Below are positions 20,376 through 34,140 of a stretch of 64,000 bases of DNA, piece after piece. Location of the stretch: the NCBI GenBank assembly GCA_964247055.1, contig OZ176057.1, forward strand, positions 372,001-436,000, read 5' to 3'. The translations under genes and the position numbers were made by a program. The notes beneath the pieces are model-generated. The model was not told the DNA's origin. It saw only the letters and a program-made list of their open reading frames with translations, and searched no databases. Origin of the DNA: Paragordius varius. Lineage: Eukaryota; Nematomorpha. Each line of letters opens with the position of its first letter. Position 1 is the first letter of the stretch.

Positions 20376-20419
20376 AAGTAAAGATTGAAGTTTTGTTCAA
20401 TTCTTTAAACTCATACAAT

Positions 20420-20600
20420 ATACAGTAATATTAAATTTATACAGACAAACCATAAAATTGAAAGACAAATATATTTTAGAAAAGACACCATTTTTCAAAA
20501 TTTACTGTAAAAATTGATAAACGGACAAAATCTAAAAATATAAAGATATAAAATTTTTTCCAAAGACAACCACACTTTTTTAAACCTTAATTTATCCTAT
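20420..20600. mobile_element. CAGT-type MITE, two left ends in tandem
   Basis: Two head sequences follow each other (ACAGTAATATTAAATTTATA at 20423 and ACTGTAAAAATTGATAAACG at 20503). The second runs to 'accacacttttttaaacctt'. No right ends follow, so the copies are truncated. Confidence 0.5.
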
Positions 20601-20619
20601 ATATATTTAATCTATATTT

Positions 20620-22450
20620 ATAAAAATGGAAAGAGGTGGCTTTGTGATCTGTTTCCGGAAAACCGGTAGACCCATTTAAATCGAAATATCGAAAATATAT
20701 AATCATTAAAGAATGCCCCGACAATAGCTTCGATCTTTTTTCGAATTAGGCCCCCATTTCGGGCTTACCCCGTGTATAAAACGGTTTTTTTTTGAAAAGA
20801 GAAGTTCACAAAAAATGTGTAATTTTCCCGGAATTATGTTGGACCATTCGATTTCAAATATGATTTTTTTTACTTATTTACGATTGCGCCCATAGTCGGC
20901 TCGCTTTTTTAATTTAGGCTCTACTTTTACCCGCATCCCCGTAAAATGCTATTTTTTTCAAAAAAATTAAGTTCACATAAATAATTTTTGAAACTATTTT
21001 TCGCCCAAAGCATGAGATCATAAAAATTTAATGATTCCAGGTATTCCCTGTTAAAAGGCAAAAATTTTAGTCAAGCGTTTCTTTTATATTGGCTGCCGGG
21101 TATCCGTCACGAAATAGTGTGTCTTTGGGGTTAAATTTTAGAATACCTACCAGGCCCTATGAGTTCAATCCCTGCTTATAATATTAACCTTAAAAAGTCC
21201 AAAATGAACGGTTTTTTTAATTAGCGGTTAAATAGGCCTTTACGCCCTAAATGCGCTATCATTAAACTATTATTTAGTTAAGCCATTCTTCCATAAACAA
21301 TTACGAGCATATGGATAAATGATGATTCCAGGTATTCCCATATAAAGGCAAAAAATATTATCGAACGTCTTTTTTATGGCCTCTGAGTAGGGAGCTACCC
21401 GCCTAAAACTTCGCCACCATATGTGAATTGCGTTCTTTAGGATTGATTTTCAAAAATCAGGCCATATAAGTTCTATTAGGGCCTGAAATATTACCCGTAA
21501 AAAGGCAAAAATTAAGTCGCGCGGATTTTTTAAATTAGGTGTTAAATAGGCTCTGGGGAGGGGCTACCGGTGTAAAAATGCGTCACTATATCGATACAGC
21601 ATGCCTTTGAAGCCAAATTCCAGAAAACTTATGAGACTATGTGAGTTCAATAAGAACATAAAATATTTATTGCCCCTCAAAAAACAAATATTTTAGGATA
21701 GGGGATTATTTCAATGAGTCGCTAGAAAAGTTTTAAGCCCTGAAAAATTCACCGCGATAGAACAATTTTTGGTTCTGAAGCAATGTTTCCAAGAATAGGA
21801 TATGGACATTATAATTCAAGATGTTCCCCATATAAAGACAAAAATGTTACTCAACGAAGAAGCTACCCAAAAACTGTGCCACTATATAGAAATTGCGTTG
21901 ATTTGGAACTTTAAAACTTATGCCATATGAGCACATTTAAAGTTCGAAATATTACCCGTAACTAGGTAAAAATTAAGGTCAGGCCTTTTTTTATTAGCTG
22001 TTAATTTGGGGCCTTTATTCCATAACGCCATCATATAACTATTATTTAATGTTGATGTATTTTTTCGAATAACCCATGAGACGATTGACTCAAAAATGAT
22101 TCCAATTATTTTCCCTATAAAGGCAAAAAATTCAATTTAGCGTTATTTCCATATAGGCTTATGGGTAGGGGTGGTCTACCGGTTTAAAACTGAAACGCCA
22201 TACAAAAATGGCGTTTTGGAGCTAATGTTCAAAAAACTTAAGAAGCCATACGAGTTCAATAAAGGCTTTAAATACCCATAAAAAGGTAAAAATTATAGAA
22301 TAGCGGTCTTTTCCGTTAGCCGTCAATTTGGGGCTTTTACACCAGTAAACAATATAGAGATCATAGCTATTAAATAATGTTTCGAAATAATCCAAATATA
22401 TGGATAATTTATTGTCCCTTTTTTCAAATAGCCCCCCCCCAGAAGTCTGG
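20620..22450. repeat. Degenerate tandem repeat, period about 285 bp
   Basis: Recurring landmarks in the same order: 'atgattccaggtattccc' (21029, 21321, diverged at about 21817 and 22088), 'aggcaaaaattaagtc', 'gggtaggggctaccgg' (about 21385, 21555, 22150), 'gccatatgagttcaat', 'ataactattattta'. Spacing between successive landmarks is about 275-295 bp, or multiples of it, with partial units. It is visibly less AT-rich than its flanks and ends at a run of nine C (22431). No transposase or convincing ORF was found. It is either an old satellite or the tandem body of an unknown element. Confidence 0.6.
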
Positions 22451-24470
22451 ACTTCCTCGGGCATAGCAGCACGAGATTTACGCTAGTTCCTTTTAATTAT
22501 AATATTTTAATGTTTAAGTTATAAAGGTTGATTCTTTTCTCTTATCATCTATTCATCAAAATTCAACCATGCCTCTCTACATACTGATGGTTTTCTACAT
22601 TTTACCTCAGAAACTTGTTACCTGCCTCTCTTAAGTTGTTACTGACAATAATCGATCTTCTAAAACAGTTTTCACCAACCTAATCATCCCATTTTAGTCG
22701 ACCTTTATATATTGATTTTTGTCTAAAAACTCACATACAACGGATTATGTATAAAACTTATATCCGTGTTATGACTTTATTTTACTAATTTTGCTTTCTG
22801 GATCAGATAAAGTCTTAATACTTAGAGGATCTGCAAATGGGAGTGTTTATTTGAAATATGTATTACTTTTCATCAACACACCTGCGAATATCTAGAAACC
22901 ATCATTTGTTTCCCTGTCTTAAATTAAATCTAACCAATAATGAAACCCTTTTCTATTAACACCAACGTGTCCATTACACCTAAAGATTCTATCAAGTAGC
23001 TGATTAGCTAATTTTTTATCCAATTCTTTAAACTGTTTTTCTTTTCCTTCCACATTCAAACCTATTAGTGGTACATATATTCCTCAACTTCATTCGAGTA
23101 TTTTTACATTAAACCATTCCCCTCCCTCGTACTCTCTACTGCATAAAACAATCTTTGATAGCCATCATCTGTGGAGATCGCTACCTTTTCAAGCACCACC
23201 TGAATCGTTAGTCTTTTTATAAAATTAACAGTATCTAAAACCAAGTGTTTAATCGTCTCTACATATTAAATTTTTTTAAATTTTACAATTTCAGATAGTT
23301 TGCTTGACACAGTGCTCTACCTATAATATGAAGGAAATCTTTACATGATTGCACCAAGCAATTCGGTCATAGGATAATTTCTCACCACAACTTTACATGT
23401 AAAATTTAATGATTAAAATTCTATGGCAAGAAAAAAACAGTTTGAGAGGCTCATGCAGCCCGTGGTTTCGGTTTAATTACCACTTATATATTGGCTCTTT
23501 TTTTCGTGTTGGTTAATTGATTTATGGGCGCTATTGTTTATGGTTTTTTACCAGACGTTTATTTTATTAATAGATAGGTAAAAAACGTATGTAAATAATA
23601 ATTTCGAATTCTGTTTAAGTAAGAATAGGTTTATAATAAAATTAAACGGTAATTCCATTTCAATCGGGCACAATAAAAAATCTAATCATATAATCATTTT
23701 TTAGAACTAATAATTATACAACAAATTTCAAAATTATGCTGGTTACATTCTGACAAGAAACTAAAAAAATAATATATAACAATAAGTTTTATTATTAAAA
23801 TTAAAAACTAAGAACGAGGTATTTTTGGATCCGAAACCAGAGTGATTCCTGAAAACTGCGGCCAGAGCCGCGTTCCGGTTGGAAGCCCTGTTGAGTTATT
23901 TTTTAGAGGCCAGATAATTATACCACATGACTGCTCTTACGGGTGAGACAGCTAATATAGTATTCCAAGATTTTATTTTTTCGTTACTCGCGATTACAAA
24001 AAAGTGGATCGACCATGATATGAGCCATAAAAAGTATAATGCTAAAAATTATTGCGCGAAAGGATTTACTTTGTAAAAGTACATTTTAAATTAGGGTTGG
24101 GTTTAACCCATACTAAAAATTTTGCCTATATAAAAAAATTTAAGGCCGTTTATGTCATGCTTCAAAGATTGCTTGAAATTTTTGGGGACGTTAAACGTTA
24201 ATTTTACAGAGGGAGGACAGCGGGCATGAGAAGTTCCAAAATAACAAAACATAAAAAGTAATAAACGAATGTGGTTATATAAACAACCAAATTTAAACCT
24301 TGATTTTGACATTATATCGTTTTTGGTTATGAAATAAATAATTTATGAATTAATTTAAATTTTTACCATATTATTTTTCAGTCAAAACAATACTTAACCT
24401 GATATGTGGCGATATTTTATACAACCCTTTTGATTAATAATAATTACATTATATGATTTCACTCTTTCCA
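22451..24470. other. Unassigned; weak coding-like traces on the minus strand
   Basis: Between about 22900 and 23290 the minus strand reads short open pieces (KRLTIQVVLEKVAISTDDG, YQRLFYAVESTREGNGLM) broken by stops. The composition suggests an old coding remnant, perhaps of a LINE given its neighbours, but no motif identifies it. The rest of the interval shows nothing definable. Confidence 0.3.
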
Positions 24471-25135
24471 GCGATCATATCCGTAAACTATTTCGCCATA
24501 GAACCCTGTCTTGGGCGTTCACGCGTTTTAAGTTCAGTTTTGCCATGCCACTCTTAATTGTATCAATCCATCACGTTTTAGGTTGCCCTTTTCCCCTCTT
24601 ACCTTTTTTATCTCTTCTTTCTACATGACCAAACCATCTTAGATTTACCATCACTTTTGCGTTACCGGTTTGATTTCCGTACTTTTTCTTATGTAGACAT
24701 TCCTCACCTTGTCATTCCTCGTTACACCGCACATCAATCTGAGCATTCTCATTTAAGTAACCTCAAAGTGCATCTCTTCTGATTTCTTTATTGCCCATGT
24801 CTGTGCGTTGTACATCATTGTTGTCTGTACAGCAGCACTGTAAATCTTACCCATGACTTTTAAATCAATATTTTTATCTCACCAAACATTTGAAATCTTT
24901 TTATAGTTTGCCCAACTATTTGGAATTCTTAGATTTATAACATGAGTTAAAGAACCATCTGCTAAAATCGCTCCTAAATATTTGCATTCCTTCTAACCTT
25001 TTAATACCCCGTTTTTTCCACCAAAATTTATTGATTCCGTTTTCTCTTTATTAACTTTTAATCCGCATCGTCGTGACACATTAATCCATTTCCCCAACAT
25101 TTCTTTTAATTCATGTAACTCGTCGGACAGCACTA

Positions 25136-25543
25136 TTAGGTCGTCTGCACAAAGAAAATAACCAGCCACCGTGTTGCCCTACTTCTTTTGAAATTTCGTC
25201 CTTGCATATTATAATAGTAACGGCTGATTGGTGGCCCCTGATAGACCCCTTGGCTTATTTCAATAGGATCTGATACTCCGTGGTGCTTTTTAATTTTGGT
25301 ATGGTGTGAATCGTACATGCTTTTTAGAATTTTTATGTAACTTTTAAGGACGTTTTTCCGTCTTAAGCTCCACCATATTGTGCTCCGTGGTAGTCTGTCA
25401 AAAACCTTTTCAATATCGATTAAAATACCATGCAACTCTTTTTTCATTTCTATATGCTTCTCGATTATTCTTACTGCCTGAATCGGATCAATGGTAAACT
25501 TTCCTGGAATAAAACCAAATTGATTATCCTCTATACTAAACAT
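25136..25543 (-). pseudogene. RT core of the old LINE
   Basis: 135 codons carrying RT motifs 2a-A (GFIPGKFTIDP, ELHGILIDIEKVFDRLPR) up to a decayed motif B (GVYQGPPISR, expected G.xQG..LSP). The YADD box is missing, as the frame is lost before it. Confidence 0.75.
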
Positions 25544-26743
25544 TTATATTCGTTTCTCTAGTGTTTTCTCAAATAACTTCATTGTAGGCGACATCAATCT
25601 TATCCCTCTGTAATTTTTACAATCATTAATATCTTCTTTACCCTTGAAAATTGGAACATTAAAGCTCTCCTTCCATTAGGTTGGTATCATACCTGTAGAA
25701 ACTACATTATTAAAAATATCCGCCAAAAATTAAAGACCTTTCTCTGACATTATTTTCCAACAGTTTGTCAATATCCTCTGGACCTGCAGCCTTATTTATA
25801 GACATCTCTTCTAAACCAGCCTGGACTTTTTTTGTTTCCATAGCGCAGATATATAATCTGGTGCTTCGCGTAAAGTTTTACTGACGCCCAATTCAAGGTC
25901 CTGAAAATATTCTTTCCACCTCTTAAAAATTTTCGCTTGACGAGTAATTTGCCGTTTTTGTCTTTAATAGCCGTCGCGTAAGAGGACCAGTTCAGCTTTA
26001 TTCTGTGTTTTTGTCGAGCAATTTTAAAAACTTTTTTAGACCTTGCTTATTTTCTAACTCCTTGTAATATTATGCCGTTTTTTCTTTTTAATCTTACAAG
26101 CCTAAAAAGTTCCTTATAAATCCTTTTGTATTTTTCCCCGTATTCTGCATGTGGTTAACCACATTTAAAAGCTTTGCTTTTCTCCGCTATTTTAGAATTA
26201 TTTTTTTGTTTTACAGCCATGCTTTTCTATAAACCTGATTTCTACCACCTTTCATTCCGGACAACTTAACTCCCGCTAATTTATTTTTCCACCTAAGACC
26301 AAACATCTGGATCGCTGTTCCTCTAGTATTCCTACCGTTTCTACAAATTTTACTTAACTATTTCTTAAGCTTACGTTTTTGTATTTATTGGTATATCTGT
26401 CATATCACATATTTAAATTTGTTATGTACTAATCTGCAGAGGTGTGACTTTGCAGACCACAGCAAACTTTAAAGACTTTTGCGGTATTGATTTGTGTCAT
26501 CTTTCCACTTTTGTGAATAATTAAATATGGCTATGCCTTTTAGTAAAAATGATATTTGTTAAAGCTAAGTTATAAGATTGAGCAAATCTTAATAAACTAG
26601 CCCCTACTCCTTCACCCCGTAGCCTTTTCCGCCATGCCAAGGTTCACAACCTGTCCTATTTTGTGCCACATGCCTATTGAACCATAAAATACGATTTCTC
26701 TGTCTTTCGTTAATAAAGTCATTTCTGCGTGTAACAAATCATA

Positions 26744-27851
26744 ACACTGGACAACAAATTTTTCTGCCACTCGAGTTTTTTGAGTTTTCTGATATTTAAT
26801 ATCATTTTAACAGTAAATCTGAAATAAAAAATATAACTCGTTGAAAGAATTTTGTAGAATTTGATTTTTTTGATTATGCGCCCTCTTTATCAAAATTTTA
26901 CTAAAAAATATTTTTCTTTGAAAATATACAAGTAATGCTCATTTGTAATATATCATTCGAAAGAGTAATAAAAACTCTATAAAATGTATACTAATATGTA
27001 TTACATCGACAGTTAATATTGGACACAAAGAGCGACAAACGCGCGAAGCGAAAGCATTTTTTTTAATTATTATATTTTTAAAACTAATGGATGAAAATAG
27101 CTCAAACTGTGTTTAGATGGTGATGAATGTCCAAAAAAAATAACACAAGAAAGTTTTTTTAATTAAAACATTTTTTTATTGCTTTTATATCACTCAAAAC
27201 AACCATTTTTAAGTTTTTTGTTTTTTAAAAATTACCATCTCATCCATATTAATTTATTTTCTTTATAAGGCTGATAATTTCGAAATTTTAAAGATAAAAA
27301 CAAGGTTTAATGTATTTTTGATCTTTTATAGCCATTATGTAATAAATTTACAGTTATAACTATGCATTTTAATATCCACTAGGTAAAATATTTATGATAA
27401 TAATAATTTTTATCAAAAAAGCAAACCAAAAGCTTTTTCAAACATTTTTTTAAAATTAAATACTAATATAACCCTAATAATTATATTTAGTTAATTTATA
27501 TGATTTTCAAGTTAGTTTGTCTGTGAAAATTCATGACTTATTTAAGGATTGAAAATTTCGACCATTTAAATCCAAATAACTTTTACATCCGATTGATTTA
27601 AATGACTTACTACCATTTAAAAGATGCAGTTTTTTGCGCTCTTTCGAATCATATCTAAAACTTTTAATTTTCGAAATTTCGAGTTTAATGTTAAATCGGG
27701 GCCAAAAATTATCGAAAAACTCTAATATAAAAAAATTCTTCCATGCTAGAACAATATTCTTTTCAGATATACTAATTATGTATTTTAATGAAATAAATTT
27801 TAAATTTACAAGAATGGCAGTTAAAAAAAGTTAAAATTTGTTGTCTAGTGT
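26744..27851. mobile_element. CTAGTGT element, copy 2 (1.1 kb)
   Basis: Ends ACACTGGACAACAAATTTTT and GTTGTCTAGTGT. It has the same internal landmarks as copy 1 (ATATCATTCGAAAGAG near 26960), plus about 270 bp more in the centre. It is inserted in the old LINE and flanked by TA/TA, consistent with a Tc1/mariner-like target (inference). Confidence 0.75.
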
Positions 27852-28200
27852 AATCGTTCTCAGGTTTACTTAACCCTATAACGCCAAAGATAGTAAAAAC
27901 CCTATTAAATAGGTCGACATTTATTATTCTACTGTCAGCACATCTAACCTCAATTACTTGATTGGCAAATTTTGCACACACTATTATGCGACCCCACTGT
28001 AACCATCCGTAGAACTTGACGTCTTAGTGCCGTTTCCAACAAAAAATTTACCATTTTACCCTCATAGTTTCAATTAAATCATATAACTTACTTATTAACA
28101 AACCAACATTTATACTGGCAAAACACACTCTGCAACATTGCTTCTCCTTATTGGCATACCTCCGTGCAGCGACTGGCCAGGTCTGACCTACACGCCTTAC

Positions 28201-29327
28201 AAAAAAACACCCATAAAAAAACAAAAATACAATTGATAAGAATAATAATAGTAATAATAGACAAAAATAAACACTAAAATATAAAGTATTTAATGTTTAA
28301 ATGGAAAAAGTGAAACCAAAAAATTGAACCAAAAAAATAGAATAAATATAAATGAAAAAATAAAATCATCTTTACAACTGAGGATTAAAAAATATGGAAT
28401 ATGTAATATACTTCAATTAAAACGATAAATAGAAAAATATTATAAAGGTAATTTTTCGCATTTTTTTTAATTAATGAATATAAAAACCTTTTTGATTGTT
28501 AGACTTTTTAGAATAGACTGAGATACACTTAAAACCATGTAATTTGAAACTGCCATAGATAGACATATTATGATTGGTAAAAAATTAAAGTACTGATTTA
28601 TAAATAAGTGTACCAAGGGTATCTAACGATTGGCTATGTTTTCCGGGACCCTCCAAAAATAAATTAATTTTAAAAATTGATCTACATCGCTTATTTTTAG
28701 TGCATGTGGGTATCTTAACCAAAACAAAGTAACACTTCTTGCATAAAGTAATACCCAAAATTGAGTAAAAAAATTTGTCAATGAAACTCCTGAAAAAACG
28801 AATGAAAGAACATCTATGATAGTGTCATTTACATTCCGAAAAAGGTGAAAAAATATTAAATATCTAAAAAACCTTTTATTAATTTCTTGATGCGTTTATT
28901 GCTGGCAAAGAAAATTATTTATTAGATATAAATATGTAAATTTTCATATTTAAATTAATTATAAATGTTAATGATGATTTTGTTAAATGATGATTTATAT
29001 ATTTTTAATTTTTTTTAATAATATGCCTGCATATTACCTTACATTAAAACATTTGTTAATATTAAATTTACGTATATTTTTATTTATATTATAAAAAAAT
29101 CCTATTTACATTCTAAATTAGTAGATCTGTTCAATATATACGAATAAAATGCTGATGAACATATTACATTCTGAAAGGAAATTATCACAGACAAAAATTG
29201 GAAAAATCAAAATTTTTTAAGGATATTGCTTAAATATTTAACCTTATTAACTAAGAGCTTGATCGCAAAAATGGCTAGTTAAATGTTCATTTCCAAGGTA
29301 TTAACCTTAATTTAGTTGATGTTTTAC
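28201..29327. other. No gene seen
   Basis: Very AT-rich and A-run rich; no exon, RNA gene or delimited repeat. Confidence 0.4.
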
Positions 29328-31112
29328 TGTAAAAATTGTATTTATACAGACAAAACGTAAAAATACAAAGACAAATATTTTTATCTAAAAGATAAACATT
29401 CTTTTTAATATTTTATTTTTTAATGAAATAAAAAATATCTATGCACATTGTATTATCGCACTATGTTAGATTAATTTATCGGAATTATAAAGATCAGCAA
29501 AACACAGTCTATCATAATCAGTCATAATATGTATATTTACAATAACAAAATAAAATATCCTAAATTATAGTCGATAATAGTATAATGTTAAACATTTTTA
29601 TTGATGCTTGCGAAATTATTATAGAAACATAGTTGTGTTCGTAGTGCTCATATAAATATAATTTTTGTTCTAATTATTGTACAATACAATTGTTTCTTTC
29701 AATAAATGACGTTATTTGGATATTTTGCATGCATTCTTAATAATGTGCATACTACTTTTTCAAGACAAAACAATTGATATCCTCCACTGTTAAGACCTAA
29801 TAAAATATATTGCAGTAATATAAACAATAACTTTGATTTAAAGCCTACTAGTCAAAATGTAAAAATCTGTCGCAAATATTTGTTGCGAATTTAGATGCAA
29901 ACGGTACATGACTAATCATTAGTTGGAGTTGACATATAAAGACAGCAAATTTTGCAATTTTGACCTTTATAATTTGCAAATCAATAGACGGATTACAGCT
30001 TAAAAATTATTTAATAGTTGGACAAAGTCGAATAACTCATATAAGTTAGGAAACCTGAAAATCTAAAACATTTGGTTGTAAATGTAACGGATGTTTCTAT
30101 ACCAAAAAAGCAATAGATTCTTTCGACTTTTTAGGCTCTTTAGCAAAAATGGTTCAACATTTTTATCCGCATATTTTATTAATTTAAGTTTTTCTAATTA
30201 TTTTCCTTATCTTAGATCGTTAAGAGTTTATACTGAATTAGATTGCTGGATCCCAAAAAGATCTCAGTCATTTAATTATTTTTTTCTGAATATTCAAAAA
30301 TGAATTTATATGACATACCTTGCTCCATAACATTGTATAAGACGAGGAAAAATTGGACATTTTGATAAGAGTTCTGGAATTAAAAATCGACTTGTCTCAT
30401 AATTCGCTAGATAGGTGGCCTGATATATGCACTTCCGGCTTAAAAACAGTAGAATCAAGCCATAATTTTTTGAATGATAATTTGCTTAACAGTGCAAAGA
30501 AATACTGCGGACTTCCTTCACATTTAAAAAATTTCTATTTAAAATCAAACAGAGTGTGTTCTGCTGTAATCATTTATCTAAGCTAAATTCGACAAGTATA
30601 AAGATTTTAAATTTGGAAATTAATAATATATGGTTTAATATAAATAATTAAACACGTTAAAAAAGTTTTCTTATAATAAAACAAAATTACCAATTAGCGG
30701 TTAAAAATTTAAACTTATCTGACAACCCAATCTAGAATTTAATGCATTCCTCAAAAAATTAGCTATTATTTTGGATATCAGCTTACATTAGAAAATACCC
30801 TGCCATTGAAATACCCACATTTTAATATTAGTAAACCTAAAAATTTATCTTATAGAAAATAATACGAATGTATAGTAAAAATAGAAATATACGGATAAAA
30901 GGTTAATTCTAAAGAAAAACACTTTTTAAATCCGATTTTTTAAATTGTAACGTGTTTAAATTGCAAAGTTGAAATATAAATTTAATATCGTTAACTAGTA
31001 AGTAAATATTTAATATAGGAAATATTAAAGGTTATAAAAGTGTATGTATTTTAAAAATATTTATCTTTGTATTTTCAAGTTTAATCCGTTTAATATCAAT
31101 TTTTACTGTAAT
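29328..31112. mobile_element. Pair of CAGT-type MITE ends around LRR remnants
   Basis: The left end at 29328 (ACTGTAAAAATTGTATTTAT, then ACAAAACGTAAAAATACAAA) and the right end at 31030-31112 (TTTATCTTTGTATTTTCAAG, ending ATCAATTTTTACTGTA) are in the correct inverted orientation, 1.78 kb apart. No other end of the family was noticed between them. The interval contains the LRR pseudogene at 30054. Either one element captured gene DNA or two truncated copies happen to face each other. Confidence 0.4.
30054..30800 (+). pseudogene. Leucine-rich-repeat protein pseudogene
   Basis: Successive broken frames on the plus strand give LRR units: PENLKHLVVNVTD (30054), LKIDLSHNSLDRWPDICTS (about 30370), LKTVESSHNFLNDNLLNS, LPSHLKNFYLKSNRV (about 30515), IKILNLEINNI (about 30600) and VKNLNLSDNPI (about 30699). 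The LxLxxN rhythm is that of extracellular LRR receptors, such as Toll-like proteins. Multiple stops and frameshifts; no TIR or membrane segment remains. The exact parent cannot be named. Confidence 0.6.
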
Positions 31113-33235
31113 AATTTTTAAATAATTATTTTTTTAAAATGCCAATATAAAATTTTTTGAAATATATATGAAGAATACAGTAACGAAAGGCTTTTATAGC
31201 TAAATCACTATTTTAAATGGCTATAAGTAAATTGTGCATATTTATGTTCCATTTTAAAATTTTTGCAAAAACAATACCCCATGACTTTTGAAGGTTTACA
31301 TTTCAGAGTCATTTGATTTGATACTTAAAAAGTTTTAAGTTTATTAATCTAAATTTAAAAATTGCTTTTTTTAGAATATAAAGCACATTATAAATTATTT
31401 TATAACTGTAAAATTGCAAAAAAAATTATTTTTTTAATTTTTAATACAAAAGAATAATGTTTGATAATACTATTTTATTTAAAACAGTAGTTTATTTATG
31501 AAATTAAAGTGTTAAATATAAAAACAACCCAATATATAAATACCAAAAAAATGTCATGAATGAAATATTTATTTAAATGCGACTAAAGGGTCAGAGAATG
31601 CATATTTTCAAATTTTTCCGATATGAATATTTTTAATTTCTTCCTATTTCATGAATCTTTTATTTTTCCCAGATATCTTAAACGTCCGATTTTTATAATA
31701 TATATAATTTATATTAAACAATAAAAAACGTATATTTTATATATTTAAGAATAAGAACGTATATATTCTATTTTTTGAAATGCTCAAAAACTAGTAGGTT
31801 AGTAGAAAAGTTTAGTTAATTTTAACTGACATGTTTATTAAATTACTATCCTTTTATAATATATAACTTAATAGAATTCGCAATTTTGAGTGATTCTGAT
31901 ACGGGTTTTTCATAGATGTTTTTTGGCTAATATTTCATTTTAATATCTAAAATCTATGTTATATTTATTTTATATAATTATCCAATTCTAAGAAACATTT
32001 TAAAATGCGATTCAAAATATTTGTTTAAAAGCGTAAATTTGACCGGGGCATATGAATACAATGTGATATGACAAATAAAGAAAGTTTGTTTTAATTGAAA
32101 GTGTATGATCCTCTTGATAAACATTACTGTAAAAAGCTTTATTTAAACCAATTAAAAAATTGGTAAAGAAAATTTTGCGGTATGCCGAATTCGGTAACAA
32201 TTCCAGATTTTTTTATGCCGGATAATATATGCATGTTGTAATTAAACATTATGAAGATTATAATTTAAACTACAATATAGCACATGAATTAATAAAAACA
32301 ATATCTAAAAATTACATATAAAAGCAAGGATTTCACAGCATTCAATAAGAAAATATTTCATTATGTTAAATTAATTCCTTTAAATTATTTAAAACGTAAC
32401 ATATATAGAATCATTTGGTAATGAATCTCATCCAATGAATCGACTGCAAAAACTATCTTTTATCATTGCAAATAATAATTCATATCATCTATTCATTTTC
32501 TTTAAATATTTTCCTCACGTGAGCCACTGTACATATCTAGTTAGGAAAATGTCCTTTCTGTTATTTTTACTTTTATAATAGTATCAGCATGTGTAATTGA
32601 TCCAAATTTTTTCGTAAAAAAATAACTTGAATTGGTTAAAGTTATTGACTATTTTGGGATCACATAACTTAAAACTCTTCCAAAATTACAGTGAGGGATT
32701 AGCTTAACCATAAGAAGGAACTTGACATTCCTAAACTTTTCAGAACTTTCAAAGATGATTCGATATGTAACATTATATAATATTCGTCAAACTGCTACTG
32801 AAACTTAAAATCTACTTATAAATTGGAATCACTGGATTAATTTAACTCGAAACATAAAAAGATTCCTAAAATTAAAATCAAAGTATTTAATAATAATATA
32901 TTATAAATAAATTATAAATAACAAATTAATATATTATAAGTTCTATATTCTAAAACAAAATATCACAATCAACATGATTGGTTGGGCTAATATAGCAATG
33001 TTACTGTAACAGCGGCTCTTTAACACCTTTTTGTAGCCCTGTAATTTGCACCTTTTTAGTGTAAGACTTTGTATGATTTTGTAATATATTAGTTGAAAAA
33101 TAAACTTTGGTTGGCTATTCCTCAAATAAATATATTTCATACTTTTAAGAATATGTTTTGTTTTTATAAAAAATAATTTTAAAATTTTATATGTGTATAT
33201 TTATCAAATAGGTATGGGTGATCGGCCCTTAAGAT
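31113..33235. other. No gene seen
   Basis: AT-rich spacer without supportable exon or RNA gene. Short open frames (e.g. 32012-32200, 32943-33140) are low-complexity. Confidence 0.4.
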
Positions 33236-33239
33236 ATTC

Positions 33240-33496
33240 AATAAAAATTAAAATACAGACATACGAAAAAGTATAAAAACAAATATTTTTTTCAAAAACA
33301 ACTATACTTTCTTCTACCCTTAATTTATCTTATGAAAATAATATAATTATACTTTATACATAATTGAATGTGTTACCAGTTTACATTATATTTAATACTT
33401 GTAGCTTGAAACAAACGCAAGAAAATGCATGTTTGCATTTAGGAAAAAATATTTGTCTCTTTTTTTTGCGTTTTGTCAGTGTATTCAATTTTACTC
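33240..33496. mobile_element. CAGT-type MITE
   Basis: Head ATTAAAATACAGACATACG and track 'aaaacaaatatttttttc'; centre 'gtgttaccagtttacat'; tail 'atatttgtctctt' and 'gcgttttgtcagtgta'. The outermost bases of the termini have decayed. Confidence 0.55.
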
Positions 33497-33844
33497 TTAT
33501 ATATATTTAGTGGCACTCACATACAGTATATTAAAAGGAAAAACATATATAAAGGCTTTTATATATTTTAATGGTTGGGCCAATAAAAAAACATAATGTT
33601 GAATAATTGTTTCCTTTTTATTTTTTTTAACATTCATACTGTAAAGCATGAGATGTTTTTTATATTTTATTAATATTAGGCCCGATATTTTGGTGAGATT
33701 TTTATTTAAATAAAATCAAGAAAAATGTATGTTTTCTAAAGTAAAATTTAAGTTTTAACTTTTAATATATTCGTATAAAAAGAGCGGTATATATTGTAAC
33801 AGAATCATTTTCTGCTAATTCCCCAGCTTGATTTTTTAGGCACA

Positions 33845-34140
33845 GCAGAGATTAAAATTACACAGACAAACTTAAGACAAATATTTTTACAAAAAGAGTA
33901 CTATACTTTCCAAATCTTGATTTTTTTAAATATAATACATTCTTCAACAACAAAATATAAAATAGAGATGGTATATTAGTAACGATTACAGTTGTAAAAT
34001 CCGTAGGATAATGATAAATTTATTATTACATTTTTTTACGATTGTTATTGAATGTAAGAGGATATATTAAAATAACTTTGTAAAAATTACTGTCCTTATA
34101 TTTCTGAGTTTGCTTATAATATTAGTTTTTATTGTAATTA
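33845..34140. mobile_element. CAGT-type MITE, diverged
   Basis: Head GATTAAAATTACACAGACAA with 'agacaaatatttttac'; tail 'gtccttatatttctgag' and TTAGTTTTTATTGTAAT. The centre is strongly diverged. Confidence 0.45.

Larger units (their letters stand above)
24470..28200 (-). mobile_element. Old RTE-like LINE, interrupted by the CTAGTGT element
   Basis: Minus strand. Endonuclease tail SLLRFAQSYNLALTNIIF (about 26600); RT pieces NQFGFIPGKFTIDPIQAVRI and LIDIEKVFDRLPRSTIWWSL (25543-25136); C-terminal WIDTIKSGMAKLNLKRVNAQ and DRVLWRNSL (24480-24600). Many stops and frameshifts. Sequence beyond the inserted element, 27852-28200, may be its 5' part; that join is inferred. It is clearly older than the LINE at 10500. 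Confidence 0.65.

Noticed and set aside
22222-22464. 80-codon minus-strand frame
   Set aside because: Lies in the degenerate 285-bp tandem repeat and is not conserved between units.
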